From positions 1 to 39,510 of the forward strand of contig CASEFP010000105.1 of NCBI GenBank assembly GCA_949287225.1: a stretch of DNA of 39,510 bases. Direction: 5' to 3'. Shown in pieces: positions 8,233 to 16,936 of this stretch (the first letter of the stretch is position 1; each line of letters starts with the position of its first letter). Origin of the DNA: an uncultured Lentisphaeria bacterium. GTDB taxonomy: Bacteria > Verrucomicrobiota > Lentisphaeria > Victivallales > UBA1829. The notes below the pieces were generated by a model. That model saw only the letters and a list, made by a program, of their open reading frames with translations, did no database searches and was not told the origin of the DNA. Position numbers and translations under genes: made by a program.

Positions 8233-8646
8233 TCAGAGGGGCGGCAGAGCCAGCTCTTCTCCGTGGGCGCCGTAAAAGTTCTGGGGAACCAGCTGGGTCG
8301 ATTTGTCCGTCGTCACACGGACCCGCCAGTCCGCCCTGCTGTTGGAGAGCAGTTTGCCGCTTCGCGTAATAATCAGATTCCGCTGGCGCGGAAACGCCCA
8401 GCGGACCGTCAGCGCCCCCTCCTTGTAACCGGTGTAGGACACGGTGAAAATAGGTTCGTGCGTCTTCATATACGCCAGTTCGGCGGGAGTAAGCTTGATC
8501 TTCGAGCGCGCGACAAATGTCCGGATATGCGATATGACCGCAGCCTGTTCCTCCTTCGAAAGCTTGCCGGATTCGGAAGGATGATCCGAACCAGCGCATC
8601 CGCAGAGGAATACCGCAAACAGCAAACAGAGAAAAACTCTTCTCAT
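8233..8646 (-). CDS. Small lipoprotein of unknown function
   Basis: A 137-residue protein starting at ATG 8646, which overlaps the stop of the upstream nucleotidase gene as ATGA, so translation is probably coupled. The start MRRVFLCLLFAVFLCGCAGS is a lipoprotein signal with lipobox L-C-G-C. The mature part has a helical first half and a strand-rich second half, with no motif I recognise. An in-frame ATG at 8655 is less well placed. It is the last gene of the dnaA-led minus-strand run and converges with the sialidase-like gene, 12 bases away. Confidence 0.75.
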   Translation of the reverse strand: MRRVFLCLLFAVFLCGCAGSDHPSESGKLSKEEQAAVISHIRTFVARSKIKLTPAELAYMKTHEPIFTVSYTGYKEGALTVRWAFPRQRNLIITRSGKLLSNSRADWRVRVTTDKSTQLVPQNFYGAHGEELALPPL

Positions 8647-10193
8647 TCTTTCCATTCTCCCTTGTCCGGCATCCATACTCTGCTACAAGGATATTCCGCA
8701 GAGAGATATTTTTCAAGCGCGGAACGGACATCTGTCCCCGGAAATTCCACTTTTTTCTTCTCTCCGATCGCTTTCAGGACGGGAAAACGCCCCCCAGCAC
8801 CCGCAAGCGCATAGGAGCTCACTGCAACTTTCACAAGGCGGGACTCCTCGCGCCACTCCTTCGTCTCGCCGTCAAGAATAAGACCGCCGGCAAGCGCGCC
8901 CCCCTTCCCCGTCCGGTATGAAATTCCGCATGGCGCAAGAAAAGAACCCGGACGCCGCTTCGCCAGCTGTTCAGAAAGAATCGCGCGGCATTCGGACGGC
9001 GTCACCTCCATCACCGCAAGAAGATTCTCATACGGAGCAAGCAGATACACCTGCGACGCATACAGAATCCCAGGACGGCTCCGATAGGAACTCAATGTCC
9101 CGTGAAATGCGATTTTTGCCCCGGTCGCCCGAAGTATCGCCTGCCCGAACATCCGGCTCAGGCGGTTCTCCGTTTCCGAGCGTTTCAAAGGTTCCAGCAC
9201 AAAAGCAAGGCGCGCAATCCGCCGCGTCCCCTTTTTCCGGCTCAGTTCCGAAAGAGGACGGAGCCGGGAAATGATCTCCGGATCAGGCTCCGCATCGGCG
9301 GCATACGCGATGCGCGACTCGAGAGAGACGATCCGGCGCTTCTCCCGGTCATAGACAATTTCGGCAACGGCCGCTCCGCCGCTCAAAGGGGGCGCCTGGA
9401 TATACCACGAGGAGGCGATTTTCGTTCCCGCATTCTCCTGATGCGAGTGTCCGCCCAGAACCAGATCAATCTGCGGATATTTCTTCAGAAACGAATAGGC
9501 GGAAATCCGTTTCTTCCCGTCCCCCTGCTCCAGGCGCGCCGGCATATACTGGCCATTGTGCATCGCAAGCACGATCAGATCGGGATTCTCTTCCATCACC
9601 TCTCCCATGACCTGCGCCAGCCCGTTCCGATAATCGGAAAGCGTCAGTCCCTTCGTCTGTTTTCCCGCAAGCCAGGTAAAAAGGAATGGCGAAGTCATGC
9701 CGATCACAGCGATCCGCAGAGAGTTCTTCTCGAACATCTTCCAAGGCAGAATGCGCCGGGCAGGAAGACTCCTGAGTTGAAGTTTGAGATTGAAGGCCAG
9801 CACGGAGGCGTGAAGAGCATTCAGACGCTTTGCAAACTCCTCCGTGCCGAAGTCGAAATCGTGATTGCCGGGCACGAACGCGTCATAATCCAGATGATTC
9901 AGGAAAGATACCAGCGATGCGCCCTTGTCGAGCGTCGCCTGCCAGGAGCCCTGAAACAAATCGCCGCAGTCGATCAGGAGCGTGTGATCCTGTCCGCCGG
10001 CGGCGCGGCGCTCACTCCTGACGACCGTTGCCAGACGTGCGATTCCGGGCGTTCTGCGCCCGTCCGTCTGCGCATGGATGTCGCTGGTCTGGATCACCGT
10101 CAGGCGGACCGTTTCCGCAAACGAAAGAACACACGCGCAGAAAAACAGTGCGGAAAAGAAAATTTTCCAGGAATCACGCTTCGACATTGACAT
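8643..10193 (-). CDS. 5'-nucleotidase / cyclic phosphodiesterase family protein, exported
   Basis: A 516-residue metallophosphatase that would dephosphorylate nucleotides or related phosphoesters outside the cytoplasm. A signal peptide spans about residues 8-27. The calcineurin-like core shows Asp38-x-His40 (TSDIH), Asp77 (DCGDLF), the GNHDFDFG block (Asn110, His111), and later AMHNG and GGHSHQ as metal ligands. The C-terminal part from about residue 335 matches the 5'-nucleotidase substrate domain, with PYENLLAVMEVTPSE and the late SYALAGAGGRFP block. It overlaps the DUF89 gene by 20 bases and the lipoprotein gene by 4. A second ATG at 10187 is an alternative start. The family is firm; the exact substrate is not known. 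Confidence 0.87.
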   Translation of the reverse strand: MSMSKRDSWKIFFSALFFCACVLSFAETVRLTVIQTSDIHAQTDGRRTPGIARLATVVRSERRAAGGQDHTLLIDCGDLFQGSWQATLDKGASLVSFLNHLDYDAFVPGNHDFDFGTEEFAKRLNALHASVLAFNLKLQLRSLPARRILPWKMFEKNSLRIAVIGMTSPFLFTWLAGKQTKGLTLSDYRNGLAQVMGEVMEENPDLIVLAMHNGQYMPARLEQGDGKKRISAYSFLKKYPQIDLVLGGHSHQENAGTKIASSWYIQAPPLSGGAAVAEIVYDREKRRIVSLESRIAYAADAEPDPEIISRLRPLSELSRKKGTRRIARLAFVLEPLKRSETENRLSRMFGQAILRATGAKIAFHGTLSSYRSRPGILYASQVYLLAPYENLLAVMEVTPSECRAILSEQLAKRRPGSFLAPCGISYRTGKGGALAGGLILDGETKEWREESRLVKVAVSSYALAGAGGRFPVLKAIGEKKKVEFPGTDVRSALEKYLSAEYPCSRVWMPDKGEWKE

Positions 10194-11037
10194 GGCAGAT
10201 CTGGTAGCTGCCCGGCTTGACGCCGCCGAGCCTGCGGATCACAACCGGACATTTGGCACGGAAGAGGAAGAAGACAGGCCGGTCGGTATCGTCGCAGAGC
10301 GTCTCAAAATTCCCCTGCCCTTTCGCAATGATCAGATCAGCTGTGCGGAAGGCTTCCAGAAACGCTTCCGAGGATGCCGCAAATGAAATTCCCGGTGTCG
10401 CATCGCCGGTGTCGATCACGGGAACATCGCGGAAACCGGAAGATTCCACTTCGGCGCGCGTAACGTCGTTCAGAATCGGAAACCCGCGCACGGCAAGCGT
10501 GATTTTCCCCGGATACAGTCCCGTCAGGAGCGTATCGAACACCGCCTCGCCGCAGTTGTCCATCAGGTAGAGAATCCTCTCCGCCTCATCCATTTTTTTC
10601 CGGAGAAGCTTCATCGCGGCATGATCAAACGGTTCAGAAAGCGCATGAATGATCTTTTCACGCGCCGTGCCGAGATCAAAGTTGCAGTCCACTCCGAAGT
10701 CGATGATGTTTCCGGCGATCGCCAGAAGCACATACGCTTCGAAACGATCAGGAGCCTTCTCCAGCTCGGGCCGGATGCTCTCCAGAAGTTCGCGCGCGCA
10801 CTGCGTGGACAAATCCTTCTCCTTCCGGAAACGGTCCTGCTTCCCGATGAAATCGGAAACAATTTCATTGACCTTTGCGGCGATCAGAGGCGGCGGCTGA
10901 TTGAAATCAGCCCCGGCGATCATGCGCATGACCTTCTGTGTAACGGCAATCTTCGTTTCCGGAGAAACATCCAGCTTCCCCAGCTGATGAAACAGACTGT
11001 CGCAGAAACATCTGGCACATTCCATTTCGCTTTTCAT
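10174..11037 (-). CDS. DUF89 / ARMT1-like damage-control phosphatase
   Basis: A 287-residue protein of the DUF89 metal-dependent phosphatase family, whose members hydrolyse damaged or side-product phosphometabolites. Visible features are an N-terminal CARCFCD cysteine motif, YLMDNCGEAVFD (the Asp-Asn-x-x-Glu metal site near residue 160), FRDVPVIDTGD, and IIAKGQGNFETL near residue 240. ATG 11037 is chosen because AAGGAG lies before it; the frame stays open to 11223 inside the PHP gene without a better start. It follows the PHP gene by 31 bases and overlaps the nucleotidase gene. Two phosphatases in a row suggest metabolite or nucleotide clean-up, but this is inference. Confidence 0.85.
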   Translation of the reverse strand: MKSEMECARCFCDSLFHQLGKLDVSPETKIAVTQKVMRMIAGADFNQPPPLIAAKVNEIVSDFIGKQDRFRKEKDLSTQCARELLESIRPELEKAPDRFEAYVLLAIAGNIIDFGVDCNFDLGTAREKIIHALSEPFDHAAMKLLRKKMDEAERILYLMDNCGEAVFDTLLTGLYPGKITLAVRGFPILNDVTRAEVESSGFRDVPVIDTGDATPGISFAASSEAFLEAFRTADLIIAKGQGNFETLCDDTDRPVFFLFRAKCPVVIRRLGGVKPGSYQICHVNVEA

Positions 11038-11068
11038 AAACGGCGGCTCCTTTCCCCTTCTCCGGCTC

Positions 11069-11872
11069 TCAGAACGGCAGCTCCACGGGTTTTCTGTTCT
11101 CAAAAGCAAGCGAGGAGCGGTATCCCGCCGCACGGGCAAGCTCCCGCGCGGAGTCAAAATCCGCCGCCACATCACAGGGCGCATGCGCGTCGGATCCGAA
11201 CGTGAGCGGCATGCCGGACTCATGCGCCGCCTTCAGGATCTCCAGCGAAGGATACATCTCCCCGACGGGCTTGCGCAAACCGCAGGTGTTGATTTCAACG
11301 GCAATTCCGCGCTCTCCGGCAAATACCAGAGCTTCGCGCAGTTTTTTCAGAAATTTTGCGGGATCGGAGGGACGGTGGCCGAACTTCTTGGGCAGATCCG
11401 CGTGCCCCATGATTTCAAAACGGAAATTCTGCACGAACTCGCACATCAGTTCCGCGTAGCGGTTCCAGACACGATCCACGCCGATCGACTCCCATTTCCC
11501 GATTTCGGCGGGATTGTCAAAGGCAAAGTCCCCCACATAATGAATCGAACCGATCCGGTAGTCAAACGGCTCGTTTTCGATTGCGCGCGCCACCTCGTCC
11601 ATGCGCCCCGGCACCCAGTCAAGCTCAATGCCGTACAGCACCTTGACGCCGGTGCCCTGCGCCGCCTTGCGGAGATTGTCCACAATGGAACGGTATTCGG
11701 GAAAGCGCCCGGCCCCCATCCGGCTCTCCGTATCATACCCAGAGGGCCACGGGATGTGATCGGAGACCCCGAGATAACGCAGATTGCGCGCAACGGCGGT
11801 CCGGAGATACTCCTCCGGCGCGCCGCAGGCATGTTTGCAAAGCGCGGTGTGCGTATGCAGATCAGCAGACAT
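11069..11872 (-). CDS. Histidinol-phosphatase-like PHP-domain protein
   Basis: A 267-residue PHP-domain phosphoesterase of the HisK/HisJ type, which removes phosphate from histidinol phosphate. Metal ligands are seen in DLHTHT (residues 4-9), HACGAPEEYL, SDHIPWP, YGIELDW, IGSIHYVGD, MGHADLPKKFG and FGSDAHAP. These are the usual PHP blocks in order, and the length fits the family. The start lies 3 bases after the dnaA stop, so the two are probably translated from one message. No other histidine genes are present, so the substrate could be a different phosphate ester. Confidence 0.85.
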   Translation of the reverse strand: MSADLHTHTALCKHACGAPEEYLRTAVARNLRYLGVSDHIPWPSGYDTESRMGAGRFPEYRSIVDNLRKAAQGTGVKVLYGIELDWVPGRMDEVARAIENEPFDYRIGSIHYVGDFAFDNPAEIGKWESIGVDRVWNRYAELMCEFVQNFRFEIMGHADLPKKFGHRPSDPAKFLKKLREALVFAGERGIAVEINTCGLRKPVGEMYPSLEILKAAHESGMPLTFGSDAHAPCDVAADFDSARELARAAGYRSSLAFENRKPVELPF

Positions 11873-11875
11873 TCC

Positions 11876-13258
11876 TCACCCGCGGATTTTTCTCTGAAGA
11901 TTGGAGATCGTGCGCCGCGTATCCTCATTCGCCTTCGAGAGTTTCTCGACCTGCGAGAGCGCGTGAAGCACGGTCGCATGATTGCGTCCGCCGAACGCGG
12001 AACCGATTTCAACCAGCGAGTGATCGGTCATTTCGCGCGAAAGATACATCGCGATCATGCGTGGTTCGGCAATGTTCTTCGGCCGTTTCGATCCGGTCAG
12101 ATCGGTGACGCGCAGTCCGAAATGCTCGGCGACGGTTTTCTGAATGCCGTCGATCGTGACCTTGCGGGACTCCGCCTCCTTGTCGAGAAGATCGGCGAGA
12201 AGATCCTCGGCGACAGCCATCGGCACCGAGGGACTCCGCGTCATCGACGCATAGGCGACGAGACGCATGAGCGCACCCTTCAAGGTTCGAATGCTCGAAG
12301 AGACGCGCGCGGCGATGTACTGCAGGATCTCGGGCGCCAGTTTCAGCTGTTCGGTCTGCTCGTGCTGAAGAATCGAAAGGCGCGTCTCATAGGTCGGCGC
12401 GGTGATCTGCGTCGTCACGCCGGACTGAAAGCGTGTCACAAGGCGCGCCTCAAGTCCGGGAATGTCCGAGGGCTGTTTATCGGATGTGAGAATGATCTGT
12501 TTGCCCGCGTTGTGCAGCGTATTGAAAGTGTTGAAGAACTCCTCCTGGAGCTGCTCCTTTCCGCCGAGCTGGTGCACGTCGTCAATCAGCAGCACGTCCA
12601 CTTCGCGGAAATAGTTGCGGAACTCGAAATGTGAGTGAAAGACCGATTTGTTGTGCAGGGAATCCAGATACGAGTTCAGGAACTGTTCGCACGTGACGTA
12701 GCGCACAACCGCATCGGGATTGTTCGCGATGACGTGATTGGCGACGGCCTGGATCAGATGGGTTTTTCCCATTCCTGTGCTGCCGTAGATGTAAAGCGGA
12801 TTGAAGACGCCGGGCGTCGTCGCCGCTGTCATGGCGGCGGAGTAGGCGTAGCGGTTCTCCTCGCCGACGACGAAATTGCGGAATGTGAACGCCGCCTGGC
12901 AGTTCGGTGCAACAGTCGGCACGACTTTGGGCTCGGGCGCCGGGGAAATTGCGGGAATGGTTTCGGTGCATTCATCCTCGACAGCGGGAGGGGATTTCAC
13001 ATGCCCGGCCTCGATCGCGAACTTCAGGACCTTTCCCGCGGCGGCGGAAAGCCCCTCGGCGATAAGATCCCCGTAGGAATTTTCAAACCATGACGCGAAC
13101 ATTTCATCGCAAACCCCCAGGACAAGAGAATCGTCCTGCATACGGACGGGGACGACACTCTCAAACCATTGTACAAAAGTATCCTGCGGGATTTTATTCC
13201 GAATAACGGCACAGGCCTTTTCCCATAGGCCGACGGCCGTCATCTCCTCCTGATTCAT
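11876..13258 (-). CDS. dnaA: Chromosomal replication initiator protein DnaA
   Basis: A 460-residue replication initiator that binds 9-base DnaA boxes and opens the origin. The N-terminal domain I has LWEKACAVIRNKIPQDTFVQWF. A Pro-rich linker spans about residues 88-118. The AAA+ domain starts near FTFRNFVVGEENR, with Walker A GSTGMGKT (residues 159-166), Walker B LLIDDVH (223-229), and sensor residues in ILTSDKQP and LVTRFQSG. Domain IV ends with the DnaA signature GGRNHATVLHA. AAGGAGAG precedes the ATG. Three matching DnaA boxes lie in the 680-base non-coding stretch upstream. No dnaN, recF or gyrB is nearby; instead dnaA leads a run with phosphatase genes. Confidence 0.98.
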   Translation of the reverse strand: MNQEEMTAVGLWEKACAVIRNKIPQDTFVQWFESVVPVRMQDDSLVLGVCDEMFASWFENSYGDLIAEGLSAAAGKVLKFAIEAGHVKSPPAVEDECTETIPAISPAPEPKVVPTVAPNCQAAFTFRNFVVGEENRYAYSAAMTAATTPGVFNPLYIYGSTGMGKTHLIQAVANHVIANNPDAVVRYVTCEQFLNSYLDSLHNKSVFHSHFEFRNYFREVDVLLIDDVHQLGGKEQLQEEFFNTFNTLHNAGKQIILTSDKQPSDIPGLEARLVTRFQSGVTTQITAPTYETRLSILQHEQTEQLKLAPEILQYIAARVSSSIRTLKGALMRLVAYASMTRSPSVPMAVAEDLLADLLDKEAESRKVTIDGIQKTVAEHFGLRVTDLTGSKRPKNIAEPRMIAMYLSREMTDHSLVEIGSAFGGRNHATVLHALSQVEKLSKANEDTRRTISNLQRKIRG

Positions 13259-13600
13259 CTCTCCTTACCTTCCTTTTCCTATCATAAAAACCGACTTATC
13301 AACATCATGCGCCGAGGAGTCCATACTAATGCATGAAATCGGGAAAAAGCCAATGAAAAAAGAAAAATTTTTTCATTATTTTTTTCGATTGCCCCCTTGA
13401 CAGCCTCAACGGAATCAAGCCCCGTTTTTGAGGCTGAAAAACTGTCCATTGGAAAATTTTCCAAACACAGGAAAAGGAAAAGTCAAGCCCTTTTTCCAAT
13501 TTTTTCCGTCTTTTTCCGGAACCCCCTGACAAAGGCGGAGTTTCCAACATTTTACAGACTCAAGCAGACCACTTATCAACAAGTTATCAACATCCCCTGC
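13259..13600. other. oriC: Candidate replication origin (oriC) upstream of dnaA
   Basis: Three TTATCAACA DnaA boxes occur in the same orientation at 13296-13304, 13573-13581 and 13584-13592; the last two are almost head-to-tail. Between them lie an A/T-rich tract (about 13353-13387) suited to unwinding and a 16-base perfect palindrome. The stretch has no convincing coding frame and lies directly upstream of dnaA, the usual place for oriC. Three boxes is a small number, so the region could instead serve only for dnaA autoregulation. Confidence 0.6.
13449..13464. repeat. Perfect 16-base palindrome in the candidate oriC
   Basis: TTGGAAAATTTTCCAA is a perfect palindrome and could be a dimeric protein site or part of the unwinding region. 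Function is not known. Confidence 0.6.
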
Positions 13601-13942
13601 ACCAGTCCCTGCGGACTATACCCTATAATGTGTACCGCTTTCGGAAATATGCAAGCTCGTTCGGGGAAATTCCGGATTATTTTATTTGCAAAAAAAATCG
13701 TTTCCCCCCTTGACATCTGACAGAAGAGCGGAACACAGGCGATCTTCTATCAATCAGCCGCCCAAAAACAGTTTACTTGCAAAAACACTTGGAGAAAAGA
13801 AGCTGAAAACTGAAAGTGTTTTGGCCATCGGATAATACAGATACAACCTGCAGTGTACAAAAGCTCATCTGTTAAGTCCGCATACAGGCGCGGGATACCA
13901 GGAAAACGGCAGGCATGGGCGTGGAGAAAATTCGAATTTATC
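13601..13942. other. Non-coding stretch between the candidate oriC and the DUF4838 gene
   Basis: I see no convincing gene. A TATAAT at 13624-13629 lacks a paired -35 box. An inverted repeat AAAACACTT (13782-13790) / AAGTGTTTT (13814-13822) with a 23-base loop lies 120 bases past the DUF4838 stop. Read on the minus strand it ends in a short T-run and could be a weak terminator. Confidence 0.4.
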
Positions 13943-16150
13943 TTACGGACTGGCCGCTTCACGAACCAGGAAAAGACGTCGGATATCAATCCAGCCTGCT
14001 GACACCGCACCTGGCGCACAGAAGAAACACTCTTTTCCTGATGAAAATTGATAAGCTCCCAGATCAAGCAGAGAAAAAACCTCCTTTTCAAAATCATTCT
14101 CACGATAGATTTTTGCATAGTTCTTTTTCTCTGCAGCATCGTAAATTCCCGTTTCAACAGGAATGCTCTCAGCTCCATGCCGTCCGCCGGTGCGGATCTC
14201 GACAAATAAACGCCATTGACCCGTTGAACGGGTTCTCATCGCAAGATCGGGAAACTGGATCAGCCAGCATTTGTGATCGGCGCGCATTCTGATAAAATCC
14301 GGATAACGCTTTGTCCGGATGTTATTCTCGTAAGCAGTCAATTCACCGGATTCAACAACAATCAAAGAGTCGGGCAAAAGATTTCGGAAACGCCGTGGTA
14401 AATTCCGGGGAAGCTTTTTCTCTTCTGTGCCGAAAAGATAGGCCAGACTCTTTTTCAGACGATCAAGATTCAGTCCTTCACCATAGTGACGGACGTCAGA
14501 GGTTCTCCGACAGAAGGAATCGAGAATCTTCCGGGGAATCACCTTCCGCTCGGAGTAACGGCACGAAGTTTCCGGATGAAGGAGAAAAGCAAAGTCAATT
14601 GCGATTTTTGCCTGCTCCAGACGCTTCACATATTTTCCATGTGAGACGGCAACAGCGCGCTCCATTAGTCCGCGTGCTTCCTCCATGGTATCATAGGGAA
14701 GCCATTCTGCGGAAGAAGTTTTCCAAGTGAGTTTGAATCCGGTTTTCTGGCGGGAATAGTTAATTTTCATCAGTGCAAGATACCGTCGCAGAAAAGGGAA
14801 AGCGTCCTTTCCATAATATCCTGGAAGAAACTCATCAATCAGCATCTGTTCGTCAAGATCAGGATTCCAGAGCAGTTTACTGTTGACATAAGCACGCAAT
14901 GGTGCAAAATCTCCGCAATCTCCGCCACCTGCCTGATTGAAAACAGCGATAACACCGTGATCGCGGAAAAAACGCAGATTGACACCGTGCAGCCCCCAGT
15001 TCGGATTGGGAATCAGATGATTTCCAAACAGTGACACATAATTCCACACCATCAGACGCTTTGTAAGACGGCTCCAATTTGTCAAAGCATCACGGAAAAC
15101 GGAATTTGCCGGACTGTTCAGGGGTTGACCGTAATCGCAGCTGTCTGCACAAAGTCTGACAATGACATTCCGTCTGGGTCTGATGTTCTGCGGCGGCTCA
15201 ACGGAATAGGCATAGGCAAGCGTTTCAAAATAGACATTCGGAAATTCCTTTTCAAGGGCGCCGGCAATCTCGTTGAGACAGTCTATCAGAATCCCGGACT
15301 GCGTGCCGCCGAATCGCTCCGCCAGAAGATTGCACGCCTGACAGCGGCAATAATCATTATTGTCATTCTGACTTACTGAGATGATTTTTGCCGACGGATT
15401 CTTTCGAAGAAGCGCCCGGATGTTCCGGATCAGTTCTGCACGCATTTGAGAATTGGATAGACAAAGCTGATTCCCGACAGGACGCCGGACCCCATTGATT
15501 TCCGAATAATATTCCGGATGCTCCTTCGCATATTTATCCGGGGGCATCAGTTCGGAAAATGTATGGCAGAATCCGAGTATCGTCTCATGACCACCCCATT
15601 CCTCGCTCGTTTTCTGCCAGTGCCCGTTGACTTTGCGTTTTGCGGCAAAATCATTGCTGAGACGCAGGGAAGGAAAAGGAACCTCTCGCATGATAAACCT
15701 GGGAGCATAGCGGAAATTCAAGGTATCGGAAAAAGAGAAATGCGTGGGATAAAGAGTTTCGTCGGGTGCAAGAAAACGCATTCCGCAGAAATCTTCCAGA
15801 AACGTATATACGGCATACAATGTGCCGCGCGGACGGGCTCCAGTCAGATAAAAATCATTCCCGATTCTCCGCAGCAGGATCTCATCAGGGCGTAATAACG
15901 CAAAATCTCCGATTCCAACTTTTTTGGCAATCGCAGGACTCTGCCCGAGGAAAAAACGAAATGATGTTCTGGAAGAACTCACACGCGTTCGGACGGAGAT
16001 TTCTGAGAGATATTTTCTCAATTCCCTGCCAGCAGTCTTTTCCGCCGGGACAGCATCCGACGGAAGAACAACTCCAAACTCAAACGCGCCTGCATAAAAG
16101 AAAGCCGAAATCAGACATTCAAACACGATCATTTTCATGATACTCTTCAT
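13943..16150 (-). CDS. Secreted DUF4838 glycoside-hydrolase-like protein
   Basis: A 735-residue exported protein. A signal peptide covers about residues 1-22 (MKSIMKMIVFECLISAFFYAGA). The next 100 residues resemble the alpha-glucuronidase N-terminal domain that precedes many such catalytic domains (AEKTAGRELRKYLSEIS, LTGARPRGTLYAVYTFLED). The central part, about 130-480, matches DUF4838, with HTFSELMPPDKYAKEHPEYYS, SVSQNDNNDYCRCQAC and RLMVWNYV. The last 130 residues look like an extra beta-rich domain. DUF4838 proteins are thought to be TIM-barrel glycosidases, but the substrate is unknown. ATG 16150 is chosen because GGTGA lies before it and the prepilin gene's stop ends 5 bases earlier. 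It is the last gene of a three-gene cassette led by a GntR regulator. Confidence 0.83.
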   Translation of the reverse strand: MKSIMKMIVFECLISAFFYAGAFEFGVVLPSDAVPAEKTAGRELRKYLSEISVRTRVSSSRTSFRFFLGQSPAIAKKVGIGDFALLRPDEILLRRIGNDFYLTGARPRGTLYAVYTFLEDFCGMRFLAPDETLYPTHFSFSDTLNFRYAPRFIMREVPFPSLRLSNDFAAKRKVNGHWQKTSEEWGGHETILGFCHTFSELMPPDKYAKEHPEYYSEINGVRRPVGNQLCLSNSQMRAELIRNIRALLRKNPSAKIISVSQNDNNDYCRCQACNLLAERFGGTQSGILIDCLNEIAGALEKEFPNVYFETLAYAYSVEPPQNIRPRRNVIVRLCADSCDYGQPLNSPANSVFRDALTNWSRLTKRLMVWNYVSLFGNHLIPNPNWGLHGVNLRFFRDHGVIAVFNQAGGGDCGDFAPLRAYVNSKLLWNPDLDEQMLIDEFLPGYYGKDAFPFLRRYLALMKINYSRQKTGFKLTWKTSSAEWLPYDTMEEARGLMERAVAVSHGKYVKRLEQAKIAIDFAFLLHPETSCRYSERKVIPRKILDSFCRRTSDVRHYGEGLNLDRLKKSLAYLFGTEEKKLPRNLPRRFRNLLPDSLIVVESGELTAYENNIRTKRYPDFIRMRADHKCWLIQFPDLAMRTRSTGQWRLFVEIRTGGRHGAESIPVETGIYDAAEKKNYAKIYRENDFEKEVFSLLDLGAYQFSSGKECFFCAPGAVSAGWIDIRRLFLVREAASP

Positions 16151-16155
16151 TTCTG

Positions 16156-16911
16156 TCACCATTGACTGTTTGCTTCATCCCAAACTCTGTAAGGCATATA
16201 GCTGTAAGGCTGGCACCATGCACGCCAGTCTGTATAGCTCAGAAACATATTGACCGGAGCAGCATGACCATCGGCAAAAAGGTGCTGATTCCGCCGATTG
16301 TGCGGATGAGCAAGGCGATCAATATCACTGCTTGCGGTAACAACAGTTATCCTTTCCCCCTCCTTGACTCCTTCCATAAGCGTAACAAATATACTGGGAT
16401 ATTTGGCATTGGCAACTTTTCTCGCATGATATCCCCTATAGCCTTTTTTCACATAATTCAGATCGCCCAGGCGACGATTGTAAGTATAAGTCGTGTTACG
16501 TTCTCCGTTCTCATCCGGGGGAACTTCCGTAAGAAGAAGAGGGCAGATCATGGCTTTCGAAGCTTTGCTGATCTGGCGCCATGAAGTACGGTTCAGCATG
16601 GGATTAATTCCCTGAAGCCAGGAACGAACGAGAACCTCGCCGTTTTTCTCCTGCCCAAAGGCAATCGGCATATAATCCTTGTAATCTTGTGCATAATATA
16701 GAAAGAGACTCCCCGCTCCTCGCAGATTATTCATACAGAAGGCCGCATACCCTTTTTCCCTTGCCTTACCCAGAACAGGCAGAAGAAGAGAAGCCAGAAT
16801 CGCAATGATCGAAATTACAACGAGAAGCTCGATCAATGTAAAATATATGGCATCCGAATGCAGCAGAAATATGCACTTGCACAACGATTCTTTTCCTCTT
16901 TTGTGAAACAT
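16156..16911 (-). CDS. Prepilin-like protein with N-terminal cleavage/methylation motif
   Basis: A 251-residue protein. After a leader of about 25 residues comes FTLIELLVVISIIAILASLL, the type IV pilin/pseudopilin motif, with the key Glu five residues after the cut. The globular part ends with HPHNRRNQHLFADGHAAPVN, close to the H-x9-DG element common in the large pilin-like families of Planctomycetes and Lentisphaerae. ATG 16911 follows AAAGGA at good spacing; the frame stays open further upstream into the regulator gene. It sits between a GntR regulator and a DUF4838 enzyme. In related genomes such proteins occur in many copies beside glycan genes, so a surface role in substrate handling is possible but unproven. 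Confidence 0.87.
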   Translation of the reverse strand: MFHKRGKESLCKCIFLLHSDAIYFTLIELLVVISIIAILASLLLPVLGKAREKGYAAFCMNNLRGAGSLFLYYAQDYKDYMPIAFGQEKNGEVLVRSWLQGINPMLNRTSWRQISKASKAMICPLLLTEVPPDENGERNTTYTYNRRLGDLNYVKKGYRGYHARKVANAKYPSIFVTLMEGVKEGERITVVTASSDIDRLAHPHNRRNQHLFADGHAAPVNMFLSYTDWRAWCQPYSYMPYRVWDEANSQW

Positions 16912-16936
16912 TGCAGAATCCTTTCTTTTCCTGTTA

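Noticed and set aside
13397..13720. A 107-codon frame in the candidate oriC
   Set aside because: No ribosome-binding site, no recognisable protein features, and it spans the DnaA boxes and palindrome.
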